Assembly (NCBI GenBank): GCA_002316585.1
Contig: DCDU01000109.1
Span: 1 to 5,408 of the forward strand
Direction of reading: 5' to 3'
Origin: Firmicutes bacterium UBA1047
GTDB taxonomy: Bacteria > Bacillota > Clostridia > Tissierellales > Sedimentibacteraceae
DNA: 5,408 nucleotides
Shown: positions 1 to 5,055 of the stretch, piece by piece
Position numbering within the stretch: position 1 is the stretch's first letter
How the letters are laid out: each line of letters opens with the position of its first letter
The notes under the pieces: generated by a model
The model's input: only the letters and a program-made list of their open reading frames with translations
What the model was told of the DNA's origin: nothing
The model's database searches: none
Position numbers and translations under genes: made by a program

Positions 1-58
1 ATCAAGCATGTTTCCAAATTCTCTGTAATCCGCCGGAGAATTTGGAAACATGCTTGAT
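1..58. repeat. Perfect 23-bp inverted repeat at window start (probable fold-back artefact)
   Basis: Bases 1-23 are the exact reverse complement of bases 36-58, separated by a 12-base spacer (24-35). The right arm is coding sequence of dxs. Read in reverse complement, bases 35 to 1 give, in the dxs frame, ADYREFGNMLD, which is what a Dxs protein should show just before FAVSSLDGPVAIRYPRG. The spacer is therefore also Dxs coding sequence, but upside down. In the forward direction the same stretch gives a stop codon (26-28) in the dxs frame. A biological terminator or transposon end would not be expected to encode the missing protein piece on its opposite strand. I infer a chimeric fold-back at a contig end. 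Confidence 0.85.
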
Positions 59-544
59 TTTGCTGTCTCTTCATTAGACGGACCTGTTGCTATCAGATAT
101 CCCAGAGGGAGCATGAATGGAAGTATAAATAATAGCGATGAGGAAATAGTATTGGGAAAAGGCTTCATTGCAGAAGAAGGCAGCGATATAACAATAGCCG
201 CTGCCGGTAAGATGGTCAGCACAGCAATAAAAGTTAGGGATATTTTAAAAAAGGAAAATATAGACTCTGAAGTTCTTAACCTAAGATTTATAAAGCCTTT
301 CGACAAGGAGCTTATTTTAAAATCCGTTAATAAAACAAAGGCGCTTGTCATGATTGATGAAGCCCCTGTATATGGCTCCTACACTATGAATATTTGTAAC
401 ATAATACCAAAAAATGTTGATGTATTGCTAAAGACATTGCCGGATGAATTTATAAAGCAAGGCTCGGTAGAAGAACTTTTAAAAGAAAATAAATTAGACG
501 CAGACTCAATAGCTGCGGATATAATCAAGTGGAGGAAAAAATGA
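38..544 (+). CDS. dxs: 1-deoxy-D-xylulose-5-phosphate synthase, C-terminal part (5' truncated)
   Basis: Dxs is a thiamine-diphosphate enzyme of the cytoplasm that condenses pyruvate and glyceraldehyde 3-phosphate to DXP, the first step of the MEP isoprenoid pathway and a precursor for thiamine and pyridoxal. About 168 residues remain of a family length near 620. They hold the end of the pyrimidine-binding domain, with the diagnostic DGPVAIRYPRGS, and the whole transketolase C-terminal domain: DIKLRD-type helix region, LNLRFIKPFDKELI, then LPDEFIKQGSVEELL and a final IIKWRKK, comparable to the E. coli Dxs tail. The ATG at 50 is an internal Met; codon 38-40 (Glu) is the first reliable one because bases 1-35 are inverted. 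The usual Gly-rich stretch after the EE motif (EENAIMGGAGSG in E. coli) is here DEAPVYGSYTM, a visible divergence. The stop overlaps the next start as ATGA, so the two genes are probably translationally coupled. Confidence 0.93.
   Translation, partial: EFGNMLDFAVSSLDGPVAIRYPRGSMNGSINNSDEEIVLGKGFIAEEGSDITIAAAGKMVSTAIKVRDILKKENIDSEVLNLRFIKPFDKELILKSVNKTKALVMIDEAPVYGSYTMNICNIIPKNVDVLLKTLPDEFIKQGSVEELLKENKLDADSIAADIIKWRKK
531..535 (+). promoter_or_regulatory. Shine-Dalgarno that fixes the start of the amidotransferase gene
   Basis: GGAGG lies five bases before ATG 541, an optimal spacing. It sits inside the end of dxs. It argues for ATG 541 and against the in-frame GTG at 529, which overlaps this site and has no site of its own. 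Confidence 0.9.
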
Positions 545-1269
545 AGCCGATAATAGGAGTAACAGTTGATAAAATTAGGGGTGACAGTTATAACTATCAA
601 AAACTAAACGAATGCAACTTAAAAGCTTTGACGGATTCTGGAGCAATACCAATAATGCTTCCAATTACGGGAGATGATGCACTAATCGGTGATTATCTGA
701 ATATAGTTGACGGACTTTATTTCAGCGGCGGCAATGATATAGACCCGCTGACTTTCGGGGAGGACCCCATAAAAGAAATCGGAGCAATAGATTACAGCAG
801 AGATGAATTCGAAATAAAGTTATTTAGAAAAGCAGCTTCAAAAAATATGCCCATACTTGGAATCTGCAGGGGTGCGCAGGTTATAAACGCGGCAGCAGGC
901 GGTACTTTATATCAGGATATCTATGCTCAAAAAGAAGGTGTAAACGGACATTCGCCAAATTTTTCCTCTGGAGGATACGCGCATCACAAAGTCAAAATAA
1001 TTAAGGATTCAAAATTATATAATATTTTACAAAATGATAAATTAAATATAAATTCATTCCATCATCAGGCAGTAAAAGATGTAGCGGAGGGATATAAGGT
1101 TACTGCTTATGCGGAAGACGGAATAATCGAGGCGATAGAGTCCGTAAATCATTCCTTTGTAATCGGGGTACAATGGCATCCGGAACTAATGTTTGAAAGA
1201 TATTCCATGTTTTTAAAGATATTTGAAGCATTGGTGAATGCCTGTCTAAAGAAAAACATTGAAAAATGA
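541..1269 (+). CDS. Class I glutamine amidotransferase-like hydrolase, peptidase C26 / PuuD family
   Basis: A 242-residue cytoplasmic protein, full length for the gamma-glutamyl-gamma-aminobutyrate hydrolase (PuuD-like) family, which cleaves gamma-glutamyl amide bonds with a Cys-His-Glu triad. Seen in the sequence: N-terminal MKPIIGVTVD strand; oxyanion/loop motif YFSGGNDIDP at 60-69; nucleophile elbow LGICRGAQVIN with Cys109; the NSFHHQAV segment at 171-178; and GVQWHPE with His213 and Glu215. All expected catalytic residues are present and there is no signal peptide or membrane segment. The gene overlaps dxs by four bases and is followed by a terminator, so it is the last gene of that unit. 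The substrate cannot be named: relatives act on gamma-Glu-GABA, other gamma-glutamyl compounds or folate-type tails. There are no polyamine-catabolism genes in view to support a true PuuD role. Confidence 0.9.
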   Translation: MKPIIGVTVDKIRGDSYNYQKLNECNLKALTDSGAIPIMLPITGDDALIGDYLNIVDGLYFSGGNDIDPLTFGEDPIKEIGAIDYSRDEFEIKLFRKAASKNMPILGICRGAQVINAAAGGTLYQDIYAQKEGVNGHSPNFSSGGYAHHKVKIIKDSKLYNILQNDKLNINSFHHQAVKDVAEGYKVTAYAEDGIIEAIESVNHSFVIGVQWHPELMFERYSMFLKIFEALVNACLKKNIEK

Positions 1270-1279
1270 ATTAATAAAT

Positions 1280-1312
1280 AAAGGCATCATCCGGACGGTT
1301 GATTGCCTTTTT
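1280..1312 (+). terminator. Rho-independent terminator after the amidotransferase gene
   Basis: The arm AAAGGCA (1280-1286) pairs with TGCCTTT (1304-1310). The stem continues as TCA/TGA with one bulged T (1303), then two GC pairs closing a GGAC tetraloop (1293-1296). The T-run spans 1308-1312. It begins 10 bases after the stop codon at 1267-1269, the usual place for an operon end. The stem is moderately AT-rich and the T-run is short, so it may be a terminator of medium strength. Confidence 0.75.
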
Positions 1313-1397
1313 GTATGCCCAACCCCATTTCTCATAACTAAACGCCATTGCATATTTTGATTAAATATAAAATTAATAGAAAATGTATTATTTGCTA

Positions 1398-1426
1398 TTG
1401 AAATTATAAGCATTTTAATTTAATAT
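1398..1426 (+). promoter_or_regulatory. Candidate sigma-A type promoter for the zapA unit
   Basis: TTGAAA at 1398-1403 and TAATAT at 1421-1426 are separated by 17 bases. A better -10 match, TATAAT at 1427-1432, would pair with a poor -35 (TTATAA, 1404-1409), also at 17 bases. The zapA ATG is about 60 bases downstream. The stretch between the terminator and zapA (1313-1492) is very AT-rich, so chance matches are likely. Apart from this and a short near-repeat at 1317-1330, I see nothing else in it. Confidence 0.4.
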
Positions 1427-1479
1427 TATAATTACGAATATGAATATTATTTCAGAAAATGTTTACGATCAAAAAATAA

Positions 1480-1484
1480 AGGGG
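1480..1484 (+). promoter_or_regulatory. Shine-Dalgarno deciding the zapA start
   Basis: AGGGG lies eight bases before ATG 1493. The alternative in-frame TTG at 1487 would be only two bases from this site, so ATG 1493 is the better start. Confidence 0.75.
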
Positions 1485-1492
1485 ATTTGAAG

Positions 1493-2572
1493 ATGAATAA
1501 AATAGAAATAGTAATTGGTGGTAAAAAATATAACGTAAGAACCGATGAAAGTCCCGAATATGTTAAAAAAATAGAATCTGTTTTAAACGATCAAATTAAT
1601 ACAATAGCCAATCAAAACAAGCGTTTTAATGATATAGACAGATTAATCCTCTCATCCTTTGTAATTATTGACAAATATATGAGACTTACAAATGAAGTTT
1701 TGGAATACAAAAAAGAAAAAAGTGAAGAAATTCTGACTTTAAAGGGAGCAAAGGAATCCGCAGACAAGGAAAGAGAAGAAGCTGCAAAAAAGGCAGCAGA
1801 AGCCGTAATAGAAAAAGAAAGATTCAAGGAAAAATTATTGGCAAGAGATAGCGATAGAGAATATTTAAATTCGCAAATATCGAAGCTGCAGGAAAGAGTC
1901 AGCGAACAGGAACAGCAGCTTTTAAAAAGTGAAATACTTATAAATGAATTAAAACTTAAAAATGAAGAATTAAATGAAAATAACGATGAATTGTCCAAAG
2001 AAAGAGAAAGCTTTACAAAAGAAATAAGCTTTATGAATAATACAAAGAGCAGTTTAAACGGAAGAATTTCAAAGCTGCAATTAAAGCTTAATGAAAAAGA
2101 GCAGGAAATAATAAAGCTTGAAAAAAATATAAGGGAGCTTAAAGGCACCATTGATGATAAATCGCAGAAGTTATTTAATTTCAGCGATGAACAGCAAAAA
2201 ATGAACTTATTGGTAGAAGCAAAAGAAAAGGATATTGATTCGCTGGCAAATAAGCTTAATTTGCTGCAAAATAAGCTTAACGACAAGGACCAAATAATTT
2301 CTTCAAAAGATAAGATGATAAATGATTTAAAAAACAATGAGGATTTATTAAAAGAAAAATATGAATCAATAAATGATGAAAAGGAAAAATATTTAGAAGA
2401 ACTTTTAATGATAAACAGCGACAAGGAAAGTCTCATTAACAATGTAAATCAACTTCAGGAAAAACTGAATAGGAAAGAAGCGGAAAACTTCCGAAATCAG
2501 TTGGAAATCAATCAGCTGAAAAAAGAAAATGCTGAGCTTATGGAAATTTTGGACGAAGAAACAGCAAAATGA
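1493..2572 (+). CDS. zapA: ZapA-like cell division protein with a very long coiled-coil tail
   Basis: ZapA binds FtsZ in the cytoplasm and bundles protofilaments of the Z-ring. Residues 2-80 match the Firmicutes ZapA pattern: a short beta hairpin (KIEIVIGGKKYNVRT), a helix with ESPEYVKKIESVLNDQI, then the NDIDRLILSSFVIIDKYMRL segment leading into the dimer/tetramer helix. ZapA is usually 85-110 residues; this protein has 359. From about residue 69 to the end it reads as one Glu/Lys/Asn-rich coiled coil whose heptad register (for example V69, I80, L83, A90, A97, A104, F111, L115, L125) runs on without a break into a 63-residue repeat starting at 129. No signal peptide or membrane segment is seen. 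It heads the unit zapA - U32 - mutS2; linkage of zapA to mutS2 is also known in Bacillus. The ZapA call rests on the N-terminal domain; what the tail does is unknown. Confidence 0.85.
   Translation: MNKIEIVIGGKKYNVRTDESPEYVKKIESVLNDQINTIANQNKRFNDIDRLILSSFVIIDKYMRLTNEVLEYKKEKSEEILTLKGAKESADKEREEAAKKAAEAVIEKERFKEKLLARDSDREYLNSQISKLQERVSEQEQQLLKSEILINELKLKNEELNENNDELSKERESFTKEISFMNNTKSSLNGRISKLQLKLNEKEQEIIKLEKNIRELKGTIDDKSQKLFNFSDEQQKMNLLVEAKEKDIDSLANKLNLLQNKLNDKDQIISSKDKMINDLKNNEDLLKEKYESINDEKEKYLEELLMINSDKESLINNVNQLQEKLNRKEAENFRNQLEINQLKKENAELMEILDEETAK
1877..2569 (+). repeat. Coding repeat: 63-residue (189-base) coiled-coil units in the ZapA tail
   Basis: Four units begin at protein residues 129, 192, 255 and 318 (bases 1877, 2066, 2255, 2444); the spacing is exactly 63 residues each time, and the fourth unit is cut to 42 residues by the stop. 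Numbering within a unit, all four keep L4-Q5, V/L8, E/D12, I22, L25 and K26. Units 1 and 3 also agree along the second half (L32, E34, L/I39, E42, E44, F/Y46, E49, N54, K57, S59, L60). Sixty-three is nine heptads, so core positions a (1, 8, 15, 22...) and d (4, 25, 32, 39, 46, 53, 60) keep register across unit borders. Position 11, a d site, is Gln or Lys in every unit. Confidence 0.8.
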
Positions 2573-2674
2573 TGCCCTACGCGCCCTAACCCATTTTACA
2601 GAGTATTTTTTCTGAAAAATAGCGGTAGGTCATACGCAATAAGCACCAAATTTATGTGAGTGATAACGAATAAA

Positions 2675-2695
2675 TAAATTTGTGTGCGAAACTAC
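2675..2695 (+). repeat. 21-base motif, copy 1 (U32 leader)
   Basis: This stretch matches bases 5000-5020 at 17 of 21 positions without gaps, and all four differences are transitions. The shared core is AATTTGTGTG. It ends 48 bases before the U32 start codon and overlaps the second and third leader hairpins. Confidence 0.5.
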
Positions 2696-2704
2696 GCGAC
2701 ACTG

Positions 2705-2727
2705 AGAACGCATCAGCGTTCTTTTTT
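2705..2727 (+). terminator. Terminator hairpin directly upstream of the U32 ribosome binding site
   Basis: AGAACGC (2705-2711) pairs perfectly with GCGTTCT (2716-2722) around an ATCA tetraloop, followed by six T (2722-2727, the first in the stem). Only six bases separate the T-run from the Shine-Dalgarno at 2734 and sixteen from the start codon. There is no room for a promoter after it, so transcripts of the U32 gene must read through. This suggests partial termination or an attenuator rather than a plain operon end. Confidence 0.75.
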
Positions 2728-2733
2728 AAAAAC

Positions 2734-2738
2734 AGGAG
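2734..2738 (+). promoter_or_regulatory. Shine-Dalgarno deciding the U32 start
   Basis: AGGAG lies five bases before ATG 2744. This favours ATG 2744 over the in-frame GTG at 2684, whose extra twenty codons would run through the terminator hairpin and do not resemble a U32 N-terminus. Confidence 0.88.
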
Positions 2739-2743
2739 TAAAG

Positions 2744-4915
2744 ATGAGAATAGAATTATTAGCACCTGCCGGTAGTATTGAATCATTTTATGCTGCAGTA
2801 AACAGCGGAGCAGATTCGGTATATTTAGGGGGGAAATTTTTTAACGCAAGACACAATTCCAAGAATTTCGATAACGAGGAAATGAAGCATATTATTAAGT
2901 ATGCACATAACAAAGGTGTCAAAGTATATGTTACCATGAATACGGTTTTAAAGGATACTGAAATTGTGGATGCATTGAACTATGCAATATTTTTGTATGA
3001 GAATGATGCGGATGCAGTAATAGTTCAAGATTTGGGCCTATTGTACCTAATAAACAAATATATACCTGATTTTCCCGTTAATATCAGTACACAGGCAGCC
3101 GTTTACGATGAATACGGAGTTAAATTTTTTGAAGATTTCAATACAGGAAAAGTAATAATGGCAAGGGAGCTCTCTATACAGCAGCTTCAAGAAGCTGTGA
3201 AAAATACTAATGCTGATTTGGAAGTATTTATTCACGGAGCACTTTGCATGTGCTATTCAGGTCAGTGCTACATGTCAAGCTTTTTGGGAGGCAGAAGCGG
3301 CAACAGGGGAAAATGCGCACAGCCCTGCAGATTGAACTACAGCTTTTATGACATTGAGCAAAATAGGGAAGTCGAAGAGTTTGACAGTATACCCCTTCTA
3401 AGTCTGAAGGATTTTATAGCAGGAGAAAGCATATATGAACTTATTGAAGCGGGAATAAAAACATTCAAAATAGAAGGGCGAATGAAGGGTCCTGCATACA
3501 CATCATCAGTGGTGGAATACTACAGACAAATAATTGATAATTATTACAGAGATAAAGGTGTTGATGTAATTAACTTAAGGGATAAGGCAATTGCAACCTT
3601 CAGCAGAGGCTATACAAATGGATATTTAAAGCCATCAAATGATGATGAAATGTTTGCAAAATTAAGCTCTGGTGTAAAGGGCGAAAATATTGAAGAAATT
3701 GAAGAAGACGTTAAAGAAAAAGCACAGGAATTTTCAAAATACAGAAGAAATAAAATTAATTTAAGTATTTATTTAAAAATAGGCGAGCAGGCGGTATTGG
3801 AACTATTTGACGGCATAAACACCATAGTGGTAAAAAGTAACGAATTATGCGAAGTCAGCGTCAAAAATCCTGTAACAGACGAAATAATTAAGGAGCAGCT
3901 GTCAAAGTTAGGAAATACCGTTTATGAATTAGACCGTTTAAAAATCGAAAAAGACAGCGGCGTTTTTATAAGAAAAAGCACATTGAATCAATTAAGACGT
4001 GATGCAACAGAAATTCTGTATGAAAAATGCGGCAGGCTCCATGACAGAAATGAGATTACGGCAATTAGTTACGATGATGTTTTCCCGTTTGATAAAAAAG
4101 AAAATGTTTCACCGAAATTAAGCCTGAAAATCAACAGCATTGATGAAATTAAATATGTTGACGGAGTTAAGGTTAAGCGATTATATGTGCCGTATTATTT
4201 AAATATAGAGACAGTTAAAAATATAAAAGTTGAAGAAAAGTATTTATGGCTGCCTAATATTATATCAAAGTCTGATTATAAAGTTTTAAAAGATAATTTA
4301 GATTTATATGAAAAAATATTTGACGGCGTATGTGTAAACAATGTAGGGAGCTTTTATTTCTTCAAGGAAAACAGCAAACTTAAAATTCACTGCGGGCCAT
4401 TTCTTAATATAATAAATACTTTTTCTGCAGAGCTATTAAAGGGAAAAGGTGCAGAGAGCTTTACATTTTCTGTAGAAGCAAATATCAGAGACATGGAAAG
4501 CATTAAGAAGCACACGGAATTAAGTTCGGAAATTGTTGCGCATGAGTATGTACAGCTTATGATAATGAAAAATTGTCCCATGTCAATGATAAAAAATTGC
4601 AAGAATTTGCAGGATTGTGAAAAATGCAGTTACAGAAACAAGTATATGCTAAAAGACAGGAAGGGTGTTTATTTCAATATAGAAAGAGACAACAGGCTAA
4701 CTCATATATACAACAGTGTTCCTCTTACAGTTATAGGGAAAACCCATGACTTTGTCAATGCAAACATAGAATACTTTTTCGTAGATACAAAGTATTTAAA
4801 TAATGCGGAGGAAGTAACAGACACTCTTTACTGCGAAATAAACGGAGTTAAAACTTCGGATATATTGAAAGAAAACGGATTTACAAGAGGTCACTATTTG
4901 AAAAATATACTTTAA
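2744..4915 (+). CDS. U32 family protein with collagenase-like (DUF3656-type) extension; probable RNA hydroxylation protein
   Basis: A 723-residue cytoplasmic protein that begins MRIELLAPAGSIESFYAAV, the standard U32 N-terminus. Residues about 1-300 form the U32 (TIM-barrel-like) domain. The U32 signature EVFIHGALCMCYSGQCYMS (160-178) is complete, followed by GRSGNRGKCAQPCR (183-196) and FKIEGRMKGPAY (241-252). Cys168, Cys175, Cys191 and Cys195 give the four-Cys pattern thought to bind an Fe-S cluster in this family. TFSRGYTNGYLKP (285-297) leads into the DUF3656-like middle region, and a C-terminal part carries Cys611, Cys619, Cys625 and Cys628 before LKDRKGVYF. Named relatives are E. coli RlhA (23S rRNA C2501 hydroxylation) and TrhP (tRNA 5-hydroxyuridine). 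The old label 'collagenase-like peptidase' is less well supported. The exact RNA target is not decidable here. It lies between zapA and mutS2 and is preceded by a terminator-like hairpin. Confidence 0.92.
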   Translation: MRIELLAPAGSIESFYAAVNSGADSVYLGGKFFNARHNSKNFDNEEMKHIIKYAHNKGVKVYVTMNTVLKDTEIVDALNYAIFLYENDADAVIVQDLGLLYLINKYIPDFPVNISTQAAVYDEYGVKFFEDFNTGKVIMARELSIQQLQEAVKNTNADLEVFIHGALCMCYSGQCYMSSFLGGRSGNRGKCAQPCRLNYSFYDIEQNREVEEFDSIPLLSLKDFIAGESIYELIEAGIKTFKIEGRMKGPAYTSSVVEYYRQIIDNYYRDKGVDVINLRDKAIATFSRGYTNGYLKPSNDDEMFAKLSSGVKGENIEEIEEDVKEKAQEFSKYRRNKINLSIYLKIGEQAVLELFDGINTIVVKSNELCEVSVKNPVTDEIIKEQLSKLGNTVYELDRLKIEKDSGVFIRKSTLNQLRRDATEILYEKCGRLHDRNEITAISYDDVFPFDKKENVSPKLSLKINSIDEIKYVDGVKVKRLYVPYYLNIETVKNIKVEEKYLWLPNIISKSDYKVLKDNLDLYEKIFDGVCVNNVGSFYFFKENSKLKIHCGPFLNIINTFSAELLKGKGAESFTFSVEANIRDMESIKKHTELSSEIVAHEYVQLMIMKNCPMSMIKNCKNLQDCEKCSYRNKYMLKDRKGVYFNIERDNRLTHIYNSVPLTVIGKTHDFVNANIEYFFVDTKYLNNAEEVTDTLYCEINGVKTSDILKENGFTRGHYLKNIL

Positions 4916-4940
4916 TGGAAGGGGGACACACCTTTGGTAT

Positions 4941-5028
4941 AGATTCTTCAGGCTATGCCTTCGGAATGACCGGTATGTCGTGTCATTCGCGATGAGCGCT
5001 GAATTTGTGTGTGAAGCTGCGGAATCCT
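4941..5028. repeat. Palindromic intergenic element (REP/MITE-like) between U32 gene and mutS2
   Basis: The ends are imperfect inverted copies: GATTC (4942-4946) faces GAATC (5022-5026), and the next bases (TTCAG against CTGCGG) also partly pair. In the middle GAATGAC (4964-4970) pairs perfectly with GTCATTC (4982-4988) around an 11-base loop, and AGGC/GCCT (4950-4953 with 4957-4960) makes a small hairpin in the left half. TGTCATT (4981-4987) can instead pair with AATGACA (5031-5037). The outline AGATTCTTC...GAATGAC resembles small palindromic repeats scattered between genes in many clostridial genomes; that is from memory, not a search. The rest of the 140-base spacer (4916-5055) shows no clear terminator or promoter. 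Confidence 0.55.
5000..5020 (+). repeat. 21-base motif, copy 2 (mutS2 leader)
   Basis: This is the partner of bases 2675-2695, 17 of 21 identical with only transitions between them. It lies in the right half of the palindromic element and ends 35 bases before the mutS2 start. Confidence 0.5.
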
Positions 5029-5055
5029 GTAATGACAAGCAAGGAAGGGAGTACA

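Larger units (their letters stand above)
2573..2743 (+). promoter_or_regulatory. Structured leader between zapA and the U32 gene
   Basis: This 171-base spacer can form several hairpins. First, ATG-CCTAC-CGC (2572-2584) pairs with GCG-GTAGG-CAT (2622-2633), with small interruptions, enclosing a perfect seven-pair hairpin (2604-2610 with 2615-2621, loop TCTG). Second, GCAC (2643-2646) and AAATTTAT (2648-2655) pair with ATAAATTT (2674-2681) and GTGC (2684-2687). Third, and competing with the second, GTGT-GCG (2682-2688) pairs with CGC-ACAC (2695-2702, one bulge). Then comes the terminator hairpin. I recognise no known riboswitch or T-box motif. It could be a cis-regulatory leader or the remains of an interspersed repeat. 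Confidence 0.45.

Noticed and set aside
1..58. Terminal inverted repeat of a transposon or a terminator upstream of dxs
   Set aside because: The opposite strand of the left arm and the spacer encodes the Dxs residues expected at this point, which a transposon end or terminator would not do.
379..600. Minus-strand open frame of 73 codons across the dxs/amidotransferase junction
   Set aside because: It is antisense to two well-supported coding regions and has no recognisable domain or start signal.
1612..2442. Long open frame of 276 codons on the minus strand
   Set aside because: It is the mirror of the Glu/Lys-rich coiled coil in zapA; the product is Ser/Phe/Leu-rich low-complexity sequence, there is no convincing ribosome binding site, and the + strand frame has a clear family match.
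2684..2743. Twenty-codon N-terminal extension of the U32 protein from GTG 2684
   Set aside because: It lies in the hairpin region with no Shine-Dalgarno at proper spacing; the family N-terminus begins at MRIELLAPAG, with AGGAG five bases before ATG 2744.
2573..2743. T-box or named riboswitch in the U32 leader
   Set aside because: I find no TGGNACCGCG-type T-box sequence and no core motif of a riboswitch I know; a covariance-model scan would be needed to go further.
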